From the NCBI GenBank assembly GCA_947425785.1, contig CANEAY010000012.1, forward strand, positions 1 through 62,219: a stretch of 62,219 bases of DNA, in the 5' to 3' direction. The stretch's first letter is position 1, and each line of letters opens with the position of its first letter. This DNA comes from an uncultured Pseudoflavonifractor sp. GTDB lineage: Bacteria > Bacillota > Clostridia > Oscillospirales > Oscillospiraceae. The notes beneath the pieces are model-generated. The model did no database searches and was not told the origin of the DNA. It saw only the letters and a list, made by a program, of their open reading frames with translations. This document shows positions 25,232 through 34,050 of the stretch, piece after piece. Both the position numbers and the translations under genes were made by a program.

Positions 25232-26620
25232 TCATTTCCCGCTCAAGTATTCATCCATAGCCTGGGCGGCCTTCTTGCCCGCGCCCATGGCCAAAATGAC
25301 GGTGGCCGCGCCGGTGACCGCGTCGCCGCCGGCGTAGATGCCCTCCCGGGTGGTTCTCATGGTGTCCTCGTTGACCACCAGGCACCCCTTCCGGTTGGTC
25401 TCCAGCCCGGGGGTGGTGGAACGGATAAGGGGGTTGGGGCTGGTGCCCAACGCCATAATGACCGCATCCACAGGCAGGAAGAAGTTGGAGCCCACCACCT
25501 CCTTGGGAGAGCGGCGGCCGCTCTCGTCAGGGGCCTGGAGCCGCATCCGAACGCACTCGATCTGGCACACCTTGCCCTTCTCGTCGCCCAAAATGCGCAC
25601 CGGGTTGCACAGAAGGCGGAAGTCGATCTCCTCCTCCTTGGCGTGGTTGACCTCCTCCCGGCGGGCGGGCATCTCCTCCTCGTCCCGGCGGTAGAGCAGA
25701 TAGACCTTCTCCGCCCCCATGCGCTTGGCGCACCGGGCGGCGTCCATGGCCACGTTGCCGCCGCCCACCACCGCCACCGACTTGCTCCGCTTCAGGGGGG
25801 TGTCGTGGTCGGGGAGATATGCCTTCATCAGGTTCACCCGGGTCAGGTACTCATTGGCGGAGTACACCCCCGCCAGGCTCTCGCCGGGGATGCCCATAAA
25901 CATGGGAAGCCCCGCGCCGGAGCCTACAAAGACAGCCTTGTAGCCCTCCTCCATCAGCTCGTCGATGGTGATGGTGCGGCCCACCACCACGTCCAGCTGC
26001 AGATCGACCCCCAAAGCCTTCAGCTTGTCCACCTCGCTCTGGACGATGGCCTTGGGCAGGCGGAACTCGGGGATGCCGTAGACCAGCACACCGCCGGCGG
26101 TGTGGAAGGCCTCAAAGATGGTGACCTGATACCCCCGCTTGGCCAGGTCGCTGGCACAGGTGAGCCCGGCGGGGCCGGAGCCCACCACCGCCACCTTGAT
26201 GCCGTTGGACTGGGGCTTCTCCGGCATGGCACTGACGTTTTTCATGTACCAGTCGGCCACGAACCGCTCCAAACGGCCGATGGCCACCGCCTCCCCCTTG
26301 ATGCCCCGGACACAGCGCTCCTCACACTGGTTCTCCTGGGGGCACACCCGGCCGGAGACACAGGGCAGGGCGTTGGTGTCGGAGATGACCTCATAGGCGG
26401 CCTTGAAATCCCCCTCCGCCACCTTGGCGATGAACTCGGGGATGTGAATATTCACGGGGCAGCCCGCCACACAGGGCTTGTTCTTGCAGTTCAGACAGCG
26501 GCGTGCCTCCTCGATGGCCTGCTCCGGGGTGTAGCCCAGGGAGACCTCCAAAAAGTTCTTATTGCGGACAAGGGGCGCCTGCTCCTCCGCAGGCGTCTTG
26601 TTCAGGCTCATATTCGGCAT
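25232..26620 (-). CDS. nfnB: NADPH-dependent ferredoxin:NAD+ oxidoreductase subunit B (NfnB; GltD-like)
   Basis: 462 aa. Contains an N-terminal Cys-rich domain for two [4Fe-4S] clusters (CLNCKNKPCVAGCP and LPCVSGRVCPQENQCEERC), then an FAD-binding GSGPAG motif near residue 150 and an NADPH-binding GGGNVAMDAAR motif near residue 285. This layout is shared with the glutamate synthase small subunit, and such genes are often mislabelled gltA/gltD. The adjacent FAD/[2Fe-2S] subunit gene and lack of a GltS large subunit favour NfnB, the large part of the electron-bifurcating transhydrogenase. The ATG follows AAAGGAGG. Confidence 0.9.
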   Translation of the reverse strand: MPNMSLNKTPAEEQAPLVRNKNFLEVSLGYTPEQAIEEARRCLNCKNKPCVAGCPVNIHIPEFIAKVAEGDFKAAYEVISDTNALPCVSGRVCPQENQCEERCVRGIKGEAVAIGRLERFVADWYMKNVSAMPEKPQSNGIKVAVVGSGPAGLTCASDLAKRGYQVTIFEAFHTAGGVLVYGIPEFRLPKAIVQSEVDKLKALGVDLQLDVVVGRTITIDELMEEGYKAVFVGSGAGLPMFMGIPGESLAGVYSANEYLTRVNLMKAYLPDHDTPLKRSKSVAVVGGGNVAMDAARCAKRMGAEKVYLLYRRDEEEMPARREEVNHAKEEEIDFRLLCNPVRILGDEKGKVCQIECVRMRLQAPDESGRRSPKEVVGSNFFLPVDAVIMALGTSPNPLIRSTTPGLETNRKGCLVVNEDTMRTTREGIYAGGDAVTGAATVILAMGAGKKAAQAMDEYLSGK

Positions 26621-26634
26621 GGTGGGTTCCTCCT

Positions 26635-27498
26635 TTAAGGGATCAGCGTCTTGCCCAGCTGCTCCAGCCGGCAGGCGTGGTGGGCCTCCTCCCGCTGGGC
26701 GGCCTCCTCTTCCCGGTACACCGCGTTGCGGTTCATCAGCTCGTCAAAGTCCACCTGGTGGCCGTCGAAGTCGGGGCCGTCCACACAGGCGAAGCGCACC
26801 TTCCCCCCCACCGTACAGCGGCAGCAGCCGCACATGCCGGTGCCGTCGATCATCAGGGGGTTCAGGCTGACGATGGTGGGGATACCGTAAGGCTCGGTGG
26901 TCTTGCACACGAACTTCATCATGGGGATGGGGCCAATGGCAATGACGGCGTCATATTTCTTTCCGCCGTCGATAAGCTCCTGGAGCTTCTGGGTCACAAG
27001 TCCCTTCTCCCCGTAACTTCCGTCGTCGGTCATCAGGTAGAAGTTATGGCAGGCGGCCTTGAACTCCTCCTCCAGGATCACAATGTCCCTGGAGCGGAAA
27101 CCGGCGATCACATCCACCTGCATCCCGGCGCCAAAGTTCTCCTTGGCCTGGGGGAAAGCGATGGCACAGCCCACGCCGCCGCCGATGACGCAGATGCTCC
27201 TGGCCCCGGCGGGCAGCTGGGTAGGCTCCCCCAAGGGGCCCACAAAGTCCAGGATGGTGTCCCCCTCATTGAGGTCGCCCAACAGCTGGGTGGACAGGCC
27301 CACCTTCTGGAAGATGATGGTGACCGTGCCCCTGACCGGGTCGTGGTCGGCGATGGTGAGGGGCACCCGCTCCCCCATCTCATCCACCCGGAAGATGATG
27401 AACTGGCCGGGCTTGGCCTTTTTCGCGATCAGAGGCGCCTCCACCTCCAGCAGGGTGACCGTGGGGTTGAGCACCTTTTTCCTTACGATCTTTACCAT
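26635..27498 (-). CDS. nfnA: Ferredoxin:NAD+ oxidoreductase subunit A (NfnA; PyrK/SudB-like)
   Basis: 287 aa. An FAD-binding reductase domain (KPGQFIIFRVDEMGERVPLT) is followed by an NAD-binding part (CVIGGGVGCAIAFPQA) and a C-terminal [2Fe-2S] site with DGTGMCGCCRCTV...FACVDGPDF. The start at 27498 gives the family's usual N-terminus (MVKIVRKK); an in-frame ATG at 27534 would add 12 unusual residues. It lies 14 bp ahead of nfnB. Together NfnAB couples NADH- and ferredoxin-dependent reduction of NADP+, which suits an anaerobe with a bifurcating hydrogenase. Confidence 0.9.
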   Translation of the reverse strand: MVKIVRKKVLNPTVTLLEVEAPLIAKKAKPGQFIIFRVDEMGERVPLTIADHDPVRGTVTIIFQKVGLSTQLLGDLNEGDTILDFVGPLGEPTQLPAGARSICVIGGGVGCAIAFPQAKENFGAGMQVDVIAGFRSRDIVILEEEFKAACHNFYLMTDDGSYGEKGLVTQKLQELIDGGKKYDAVIAIGPIPMMKFVCKTTEPYGIPTIVSLNPLMIDGTGMCGCCRCTVGGKVRFACVDGPDFDGHQVDFDELMNRNAVYREEEAAQREEAHHACRLEQLGKTLIP

Positions 27499-27546
27499 TT
27501 GAAAACGACCTTTCTCGTTCGTCATATCGATCAAAATATCGTTAAA

Positions 27547-27575
27547 ACTTTAGCAGTTTTCAAAGCTATTGTCAA
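27547..27575 (-). promoter_or_regulatory. Promoter of nfnAB
   Basis: Minus-strand TTGACA (27570-27575), 17 bp, TAAAGT (27547-27552), about 50 bp ahead of nfnA. Confidence 0.75.
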
Positions 27576-27624
27576 GCAAAAAAGGCGAATTCCAACCTTT
27601 TCAGGTGGGATCCGCCACTTTTTG
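27576..27624. terminator. Terminator between the histidine kinase and nfnA promoter
   Basis: Imperfect long stem ggcgaattcca / tgggatccgcc flanked by AAAAAA and TTTTT. It ends the kinase transcript coming from higher coordinates. Confidence 0.75.
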
Positions 27625-27676
27625 GTGTCAAAATTTATACCGCCCGGTTTAGTATCACCAGCCATGCCCTTTTCCC

Positions 27677-28561
27677 TCACCGCTTCCAGGTAAGCCGCAC
27701 GGAGAACCGGCCCCCCGCCAGCTCCGCCCCCACCTGGCCTCCCATCTGCTCCGACAGGGCCTTGACGATGGCCAGCCCCAGGCCGGTATTCCGGCCGGAG
27801 CGGGTCTGGTCGGAGGTATAGAAGCGGTCAAAGACGTGGGGCACATCCTCCTGCCGCAGCTCCGGCGCGCCGTTGGTAAAGACGGTCTCCACCGTGCCCT
27901 CCGCCTGCCGGGCAGAGATGGTCAATGTCCCCTCCCCGTGCTCCAGGGCGTTGCGGATAAGATTGGTGTAGACCCTCGTGAGGGCCGCCCGGTCTCCCCA
28001 GACGGCGGGAAGTTCCTCGGGCAGGTCTACCGTCACCTGGAACCGCTGCTCCAGCTCGTCATAGAAGGCGGCCAGCAGCTCCCCGATGACCTCCCGCAAG
28101 TCCACCCGCTCCCGGAGGGTGGGGTACTCCCCCGCCTCCAGCCGGCTCAGATCGTAAAAGCTGGTGATAAGGCCCTGGAGCACCTGGGAGCGGCCCTTGA
28201 TGATGTCCATATACTCCCGCCGCTGCTCCTCGGTGACCTTGGGATCCTCCAGCAGCTGCAGGTAGCCCAGGATGGAGGTCAGCGGGGTGCGCAGGTCGTG
28301 GGAGACGTTGGCGATCTGGCTTCGAAGGGCCTGCTCCCTGCGGCGGGAGCAGGCCCGCTCCTCCTCCCCCTCCCGGAGAAGGGTATTGACCTCCGAAAGA
28401 AGATCCTCGGTGGGGCCGTGGGGGGCCGCAAGGCGCAGGGGCGCGGCGCTCTTTTCAGAACGCCGCGCCTTGAGCTGTGCCGCTCCCTCCTTCAGGTTCC
28501 GCTCCAGGGCGTAGAGCCGCACCAGCAGGAGCAGGCATATGATGACCGCCAAATATCCCAT
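27677..28561 (-). CDS. Sensor histidine kinase
   Basis: 294 aa with the ATG at 28561 (AAAGGGGG ribosome site); an in-frame ATG at 28600 would overlap the upstream gene. One N-terminal transmembrane helix (LAVIICLLLLVRL) is followed by an H-box (IANVSHDLRTPLTSILGY), an N-box region (NLIRNALEHGEG) and a G-box (GLGLAIVKALSEQMGG). There is almost no extracellular loop, which is typical of intramembrane-sensing kinases of peptide-antibiotic systems that take their signal from the neighbouring ABC transporter. It is the last gene of the five-gene cluster. Confidence 0.92.
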   Translation of the reverse strand: MGYLAVIICLLLLVRLYALERNLKEGAAQLKARRSEKSAAPLRLAAPHGPTEDLLSEVNTLLREGEEERACSRRREQALRSQIANVSHDLRTPLTSILGYLQLLEDPKVTEEQRREYMDIIKGRSQVLQGLITSFYDLSRLEAGEYPTLRERVDLREVIGELLAAFYDELEQRFQVTVDLPEELPAVWGDRAALTRVYTNLIRNALEHGEGTLTISARQAEGTVETVFTNGAPELRQEDVPHVFDRFYTSDQTRSGRNTGLGLAIVKALSEQMGGQVGAELAGGRFSVRLTWKR

Positions 28562-28577
28562 GTCTACGCCCCCTTTC

Positions 28578-29333
28578 TTATTTGATCTCCTTACGTTCAA
28601 ATATGGCTATGCCCACCAGGGTGGTCACCGCCATCCAGCAAAGGCCCAACAGCCAGGCCCAGCCCATATTCATGACCTGGGAATCCAAAGGGGTATCATA
28701 GATGCCCCGGTAGGGGGCCGCAAAGAAGAAGTAGCGAAAGAAGCTCCACACAAGGGAGCCGGCGGGCACCTCGGGAGCGAGAAAACTCATGGGCAGAGAG
28801 AAAAACAGCAGGATGTAGTTCAGGGCCACCGCCCCCGCGCTGCTCTTCACCACAGCCTGGAGGAAAAAGCTCACCGACAGACTGGCCAGCCACAGGGGCA
28901 GGACGGTAAACGTCCCCTGGACGCACAGCTGCCAGTAGATGTCCGCCCCCTCCTCCCGCAGACTGCCGCTCAAGACGCACATGAGCAGATAGAACCCCAG
29001 CACCACAAGGGCCGCCGCCGTCCCCACCAGTCCGCCGACCGCCAGCTTGCCCAGGTAACAGCGGCTCCGGGGGATACCGAAGACGATCTCATTTTTCAGG
29101 GTGCCCCGGCCGTACTGGTCGTCAAAGGCTCTGATCGCAAAAACGGGAGCCAGGAAAAAGCCCAGGGGCAGAAAAGCCAGATAGGCCACGGCGTAGACCT
29201 CAACGGCGGGAGTCAGTGACCAGAAGGTGGGGAGAAATACCGTGGCGATAAGCGCCAGCAGGATCCCAAAGGCAATGAAAATGCCCTTGGTTCGGCGGAG
29301 CTTATACCATTCGGCGGAGAGATAGTTGAGCAT
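28578..29333 (-). CDS. ABC-2 type transporter permease (second)
   Basis: 251 aa, about six hydrophobic segments (IFIAFGILLALIATVFLPTF, AVAYLAFLPLGFFLAPVFAI and others). The soluble start LNYLSAEWYKLRRTKG is the usual opening of ABC-2 permeases of lantibiotic-immunity and bacitracin-export type. It begins directly after the stop of the other permease, so the two are translated together and likely form a heterodimer. Confidence 0.88.
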   Translation of the reverse strand: MLNYLSAEWYKLRRTKGIFIAFGILLALIATVFLPTFWSLTPAVEVYAVAYLAFLPLGFFLAPVFAIRAFDDQYGRGTLKNEIVFGIPRSRCYLGKLAVGGLVGTAAALVVLGFYLLMCVLSGSLREEGADIYWQLCVQGTFTVLPLWLASLSVSFFLQAVVKSSAGAVALNYILLFFSLPMSFLAPEVPAGSLVWSFFRYFFFAAPYRGIYDTPLDSQVMNMGWAWLLGLCWMAVTTLVGIAIFERKEIK

Positions 29334-30122
29334 TCAGTTGATCTCCTTTTTTCGGAAGCCCAGAAGGCCCACAACGGTGGAGAGTCCCAGCCAGGCCATC
29401 CCCAGCGCCCAGGCATAGCCCATCATCGCCTCGGGGCCATACTTGTTCAAAAAGCTGAAGGGTGTATTGAGAGAGATAAACTGCACCAGCCTGGATACCG
29501 GCTCCAAAGCGGGGATGAACACCTCCATCAGCTCCAAAAAGCCGCTGCCGAAAATGGCGATGAGCAGGACGTAGACCATAGAGGCCGCCGTGGAGCCCTT
29601 GAGCAGGAATTGCAGCATGGTGAAGAAGCCCAGGCCCCCCAGCCACAGGGGGATGGACATGAGCAGGCAGGATCCGAAGGTGCGCAGGCTCTCCCCCAGC
29701 TCCTCCCCCGCCGGAAACATGAGGAAGGCCAGCAGGAGATAGCCCGCCACCAGCAGCGCGCACAGCACCGCCGCCGTCAGGGCCGAGGCCAACAGCTTTC
29801 CCAGATAGATGCGCACCCGGGGCAGGCCGAAGGAGACCTCGTTTTTCAGGGTGTTATACTTGTACTGCTCGGAAAAAACGATGTCTGCCGCCAGCATCAG
29901 CAGATAGAGTCCCACAGACAGCATCATGGACAGGACGCTCAGCATATCGGCCACGGTCACCCGCTGGATGATGATGGCCTCCCCGTCGTTGGAGGAGCCG
30001 AAGCCCTCCACCCGCAGCAAAAACATCATAAAAGCCGCCAGACCCAGGATAACGGCCAGGAAGGCATAGGTGTACTTTCGGTGGGTCGCCTTGTAGATCT
30101 CCGCGTTCAAATACTTAACCAT
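29334..30122 (-). CDS. ABC-2 type transporter permease (first)
   Basis: 262 aa from the ATG at 30122, which sits 7 nt after GGAGGT; a GTG at 30131 lies too close to that ribosome site. The N-terminus KYLNAEIYKATHRKYTYAFL and about six membrane segments match the LanE/LanG-like ABC-2 permeases. Its sequence is related to but distinct from the next permease. The ribosome site overlaps the 3' end of the ATPase gene. Confidence 0.88.
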   Translation of the reverse strand: MVKYLNAEIYKATHRKYTYAFLAVILGLAAFMMFLLRVEGFGSSNDGEAIIIQRVTVADMLSVLSMMLSVGLYLLMLAADIVFSEQYKYNTLKNEVSFGLPRVRIYLGKLLASALTAAVLCALLVAGYLLLAFLMFPAGEELGESLRTFGSCLLMSIPLWLGGLGFFTMLQFLLKGSTAASMVYVLLIAIFGSGFLELMEVFIPALEPVSRLVQFISLNTPFSFLNKYGPEAMMGYAWALGMAWLGLSTVVGLLGFRKKEIN

Positions 30123-31041
30123 GGCGGACACCTCCGATCAGGTTCAGGAAGTAGTCCTCCAGATTGGCCCCCCGGTGCTCCATGCCGTAGAGGGAAATTC
30201 CCTGGGTGATGAGGAGGCTCGTGACCCTCTGGGGGGCCTCCAGCCCCTCATAGAGCCGGATAACGCCGCCGGGCAGTACCTCGAAGTCCCGGTAGCCCAG
30301 CTCCCGCTCCACCAGAGCGGCGGCCCGGGCCGCGTCGTCCACCTTCAGCTCCAGGCAGTCCCGGCACCGCTCCGCCAGCTGCGCGGCAGAGACCTGCTCC
30401 AGCACCTTGCCGCTGTCGATAACGCCGTAGCAGGTGGCCAGGTTCTGCAGCTCGGAGAGGATATGGCTGGAGATGAGGATGGTGGTCTGGTACTGGCGGT
30501 TGAGCTCCAGCAGCAGGTTACGGAACTCCACGATGCCCTCCGGGTCAAGGCCGTTGATAGGCTCGTCCAACAGCAGCAGCTCCGGCCGGTTCATCAGCGC
30601 CAGGGCCAGGCCCAGCCGCTGCTTCATCCCCAGGGAGAAGGTCTTGAACTTCTTCTTGCCGGTGTTCGCCAGATCCACCTGCTCCAAAGCGTCCTCCACC
30701 GCCCGCTTCCCCGCCACGCCCCGCTGGCGGCGGTAGTATTCCAAATTCTCCCGGGCGGTGAGGTAGGGATAAAAGCTGGGGATCTCCACCATGGCGCCGG
30801 TGCGGGCCCGGGCGGCCTGCAGGGCCTTCTCCCCGGTGGCGCCGAAAAGCTCCACCTCGCCGCTGGTGGGAACGGTCTGGGCGGCCACCATGCGGATGAT
30901 GGTGGTCTTCCCCGCCCCGTTGCGGCCCACCAGGCCGTAAATAGCCCCCCTGGGAATGGTAATGTTGGCGCGATCCACCGCCAGGGCTGTGCCGTAGCGC
31001 TTGGTGAGGTCGCGGGTCACCAGTACATTTTCTGTCATCAT
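30115..31041 (-). CDS. ABC transporter ATP-binding protein (BcrA/LanF-type)
   Basis: 308 aa. Walker A is GRNGAGKTT (about residues 38-46), the signature is FSLGMKQRLG, and Walker B is LLLLDEPINGLDP. The ~90-residue C-terminal tail after the ATPase core is typical of the drug and lantibiotic export subfamily. Together with the two permeases it should export or remove an amphipathic compound, probably a peptide antibiotic; the substrate is inferred from family and the adjacent two-component system. Confidence 0.93.
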   Translation of the reverse strand: MMTENVLVTRDLTKRYGTALAVDRANITIPRGAIYGLVGRNGAGKTTIIRMVAAQTVPTSGEVELFGATGEKALQAARARTGAMVEIPSFYPYLTARENLEYYRRQRGVAGKRAVEDALEQVDLANTGKKKFKTFSLGMKQRLGLALALMNRPELLLLDEPINGLDPEGIVEFRNLLLELNRQYQTTILISSHILSELQNLATCYGVIDSGKVLEQVSAAQLAERCRDCLELKVDDAARAAALVERELGYRDFEVLPGGVIRLYEGLEAPQRVTSLLITQGISLYGMEHRGANLEDYFLNLIGGVRHG

Positions 31042-31153
31042 GTCTGACCTCGCTTTCCTGAAAGTGACCTCATTCTACCGCAAAGTCAACAAGAGAGCTT
31101 GAAGGGAAGGTGAAGAAAGATTAAAGGTTCCATCCGAACCGGGGTGCCTATGC

Positions 31154-31843
31154 TCACGCTTCCGCCATTTTGAACCCGATCCCCCACACCGTCTTGATGT
31201 ACTCCTTATCGCTGGCCTTGGCGAGCTTGGAGCGCAGATTGGAGATGTGGACGTTCACCGTATTGTCGTCCCCCATGTACTCCTCCCCCCAGACCCGCAC
31301 GTATATCTGCTCCCGGGTAAAGACCTTCTTGGGGTACTCCATCAGCAGGGCCAAAATCTCAAACTCCCGGGCGGTGAGGGACACCGCCTTCCCCTCCGCC
31401 GTCACCGTGACCCCCTCCCTGTCCAGCACCAGGCCGCCGCAGGTGAGGGTACCCCCCGCCTGGGCGGCGGAGAACTTCTTATACCGGCGCAGCTGGGCCT
31501 CGATGCGGGCCAGCACCTCGGCGTTGTCGAAGGGCTTGGGGATAAAATCGTCCGCCCCCAGCTTGAGGACGTTCACCCTGTCCTCCAGCCCCGCCTTGGC
31601 GGAGAGGACGATGATGGGCATGGTCTTGCCCTTGCGCAGCCGGGCGATGAACTCCTCCCCGGTAAGACCGGGGAGCATCAAGTCCAGCAGGATCAGGTCG
31701 TAGCTGTACTGCTCTGCCAGCAGAGCGGCCTCACTGCCGGAAAAGGCGGGCCGGCAGTCATAGCCCGCCCCGGTAACGATCTTGCACAGCAGGTTGTTGA
31801 TGTCCGGGTCGTCCTCCACCACTAAAATGTGAAAGGTATCCAT
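31154..31843 (-). CDS. OmpR/PhoB-family response regulator
   Basis: 229 aa. The receiver domain has the acidic pair (VVEDDPD) and phosphoacceptor in ILLDLMLPG, then a winged-helix DNA-binding domain with ILALLMEYPKKVFTREQIY and DDNTVNVHISNLRSKL. An AGGAAGG serves ATGs at 31849 and 31843; the latter gives the standard N-terminus. It starts the cluster, 112 bp ahead of the ABC ATPase. It probably controls the transporter with the kinase encoded at the end of the cluster. Confidence 0.94.
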   Translation of the reverse strand: MDTFHILVVEDDPDINNLLCKIVTGAGYDCRPAFSGSEAALLAEQYSYDLILLDLMLPGLTGEEFIARLRKGKTMPIIVLSAKAGLEDRVNVLKLGADDFIPKPFDNAEVLARIEAQLRRYKKFSAAQAGGTLTCGGLVLDREGVTVTAEGKAVSLTAREFEILALLMEYPKKVFTREQIYVRVWGEEYMGDDNTVNVHISNLRSKLAKASDKEYIKTVWGIGFKMAEA

Positions 31844-31924
31844 GGCCATTGCCTTCCTTTCGGGCGTTTTCCCCATTATACCGCAATTATCCCTGAAAGT
31901 TCCTTAAGTTTTCCTAAGTTTTCC

Positions 31925-33547
31925 TCACTTTACCCGCAGCCGCTGGGCCAGCTCCCGGTCGGGCTGGGCCATGATGGTCTGATAGGTGGTGTAGACCACC
32001 ATACCGGGCCGGGCCCCGGCGGGCTTCTTCACATAGCGCGCCTGGGTGTAGTCCACCGCCACCTTCCCCGCCTCCCGGCCCTGGGAGAACCAGGCCGCCA
32101 GAGCCGCCGCCTGGGCGATGCTCTCCCCGTCCGGCTCCTCCCCCTCCGTCCAGAGGATGACGTGGGCGCCGTGGAGCTTCTGGGTGTGGAACCACCAGTC
32201 CCACTTCCCCGCTTTCTTGGTGGTGAGCTGGTCATTCTGGGTGTTGTTCTTGCCCACGCTGATGCGCAGGCCGGCGTCGGTGCGGAACTCCATGGGCTTG
32301 CCGGAGAGCCGTTTTGCGCCCTTCTTCTCCTGCTTCTTCCGGCGCAGGTAGCCTGTGTCGGTAAGCTCCTGGCGAATTTCCTGCAAGTCCCGCTCCCCTT
32401 CGGCCAGAACGATGCTCTCCAGCACGCTGTCCAGATAAGAGAGGTCATTTTCCCCCTTCTCTATCTGTAAAGTCAAAGCACTTTCCGCATTCTTGGCCTT
32501 GTTGTAGTCCTTATAATACTTGGCGGCATTCTGCTGGGGGGTAAGCAGGGGATCCAGAGCGATCTCCACCTCTCCCCCCTTCGGGTCGTAGTAGTCCTGG
32601 AGCGTCACAGCAGCCGCCCCCTTCTCCATCAAATGGAGACTGCTGGTGAGGATGTCCCCCAGCTGGCGGAGCCGCTCCCGATCCTTTGTCCGCTCCAGCT
32701 CCAGCTTCTGGTTACCGAGCTTCCGGGCGGTACGCTCCCGGGCGGAGCGCACCGAGCGGAGCAAGTCCTCCCCCCGCTGTTTGGCACGCTCCTGCTTCTC
32801 CCTGGTCTCGTAGAACTCGTCCAGCATCCGGCCGAAGGTGGGATACTCCTTCAGCTCGGTGCCGGGGCCATATTGGAGGATGGGCAGAAAGGAAAAATCC
32901 ACTGGCCGCCCCTCCCGCAGGAGCATAGTCGGTGTGGAGGGATATGCCTTTACAGTCTCCCAGAGCCGGGCCACCGGCTCCTCCAAAGGCCCCTCCTCCC
33001 CCCGGAAGCGAAGCTCCCGCTCAATAAGGGGGGGCACCCCAAAGCGGGGCTCCGGGCTCTGGTAGAAAAGCCCGGGCAGCAGCTGCCTTGCCCCGGTGGT
33101 GATGTCCCCCTCCAAGCGCCGGACGCAGTCGATGATGCGCCCCTCTCCGTCCAGCAGCAGAAGGTTGGCGTGGCGGCCCATGGCCTCCAGCACCAGGGAG
33201 CGCTCCACCCGGTCTCCCAGCTCATCCAGGGCCTCCAGGCGCAGCTTCACCGTCCGCTCCATGTAGGGCTGTTCTATGTCCAGGATGCGGGCCCCCGTGA
33301 GATGCTTGCGCAGGAGCATACAGAACATGGGGGGCTTCTCCGGGTTCTCCCGCTCCAGGGTGGTCAGGTGGATGCGGGGATGGCTGGGATTGGCGGAGAG
33401 GAGCACCTTCACATTCCCCGCCGGGCCCCGGACGGCCAGGATCACATCCTGGGCGCCGGGCTGGTGGAGCTTGTCGATCCTTCCCCCCAGAACGGCGGCG
33501 CGCAGCTCCGTCAGCGCCGCGGCAAGGCACAGAGCGTCAAGAGCCAT
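31925..33547 (-). CDS. rqcH: Rqc2/RqcH-type NFACT protein (ribosome quality control)
   Basis: 540 aa. Binds stalled 50S subunits and helps add alanine tails to blocked nascent chains. The N-terminal NFACT-N region (LGGRIDKLHQPGAQDVIL, FCMLLRKHLTGARI), central coiled-coil parts (for example RSARERTARKLGNQKLELER) and C-terminal NFACT-R domain (WDWWFHTQKLHGAHVILWT) are in family order. Older annotation calls such genes fibronectin-binding protein. It starts one base after the mrnC stop, so the two are coupled. Confidence 0.93.
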   Translation of the reverse strand: MALDALCLAAALTELRAAVLGGRIDKLHQPGAQDVILAVRGPAGNVKVLLSANPSHPRIHLTTLERENPEKPPMFCMLLRKHLTGARILDIEQPYMERTVKLRLEALDELGDRVERSLVLEAMGRHANLLLLDGEGRIIDCVRRLEGDITTGARQLLPGLFYQSPEPRFGVPPLIERELRFRGEEGPLEEPVARLWETVKAYPSTPTMLLREGRPVDFSFLPILQYGPGTELKEYPTFGRMLDEFYETREKQERAKQRGEDLLRSVRSARERTARKLGNQKLELERTKDRERLRQLGDILTSSLHLMEKGAAAVTLQDYYDPKGGEVEIALDPLLTPQQNAAKYYKDYNKAKNAESALTLQIEKGENDLSYLDSVLESIVLAEGERDLQEIRQELTDTGYLRRKKQEKKGAKRLSGKPMEFRTDAGLRISVGKNNTQNDQLTTKKAGKWDWWFHTQKLHGAHVILWTEGEEPDGESIAQAAALAAWFSQGREAGKVAVDYTQARYVKKPAGARPGMVVYTTYQTIMAQPDRELAQRLRVK

Positions 33548-33548
33548 T

Positions 33549-33953
33549 TCAAGCCTCCTCCATCATCAATTCAAACAGCTGGTTGAGCCGCTCCTTCTCC
33601 CCCCGGAGCCACAGCCAGCCGAAGAGGGCCTCCAGCGCCGTGGCAGCCTGGTACTCCCCCCTGCTGGCGTTCTGGGGGATGGAGTGGGGGGAGGCGTTGC
33701 GCCCCCGGCGGAACACGTCCTGCTCCTCCTCGGTGAGGAGGGGCTTTATCTTCTCCACCATCTGGGCCTGGGCCGGGGCAGCCACATAGTGGACAGCCGC
33801 CTTGTGCAGTCCTTTGGCCGTGGCCTTGCCGTGAAGGCACAGCCAGGAACGCACCATCAGCTCATAGACCGCGTCCCCCAGGTGGGCCAGACCCAAACTG
33901 CTGATCTGGCCGATGGCCTCCCTGGAGGCGGCAAGGTGAAAATAGTCTGTCAT
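33549..33953 (-). CDS. mrnC: Mini-ribonuclease III
   Basis: 134 aa. A single RNase III catalytic domain without the double-stranded RNA-binding domain. The signature LGLAHLGDAVYELMVR near residue 20 holds the catalytic Asp, and RRGRNASPHSIPQNASRGEYQ is family-specific. It matures 23S rRNA ends in Firmicutes. It lies just upstream of rqcH, forming a small translation-linked operon; mrnC is more commonly seen near cysS. Confidence 0.95.
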   Translation of the reverse strand: MTDYFHLAASREAIGQISSLGLAHLGDAVYELMVRSWLCLHGKATAKGLHKAAVHYVAAPAQAQMVEKIKPLLTEEEQDVFRRGRNASPHSIPQNASRGEYQAATALEALFGWLWLRGEKERLNQLFELMMEEA

Positions 33954-33997
33954 TTCAGGTCATTCCTTCCCGTGAAGTCAAGCATTCCCAGTATAAC

Positions 33998-34046
33998 CGA
34001 AATCAAAAAAATAGGCAAGGACTTCCCACAGGGAAGCCCTTGTCTT
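33998..34046 (-). terminator. Terminator of the MATE gene
   Basis: Minus-strand stem aagggcttccc / gggaagtcctt followed by gcctaTTTTTTT, just after the MATE stop codon. Confidence 0.85.
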
Positions 34047-34050
34047 TGAT

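Noticed and set aside
25232-27498. Glutamate synthase (gltA/gltD) annotation
   Set aside because: The paired gene is an NfnA/PyrK-type FAD/[2Fe-2S] subunit and there is no GltS large subunit, so NfnAB fits better.
31925-33547. Fibronectin-binding adhesin
   Set aside because: No signal peptide, and the domain order is that of NFACT/RqcH; the adhesin name is historic.
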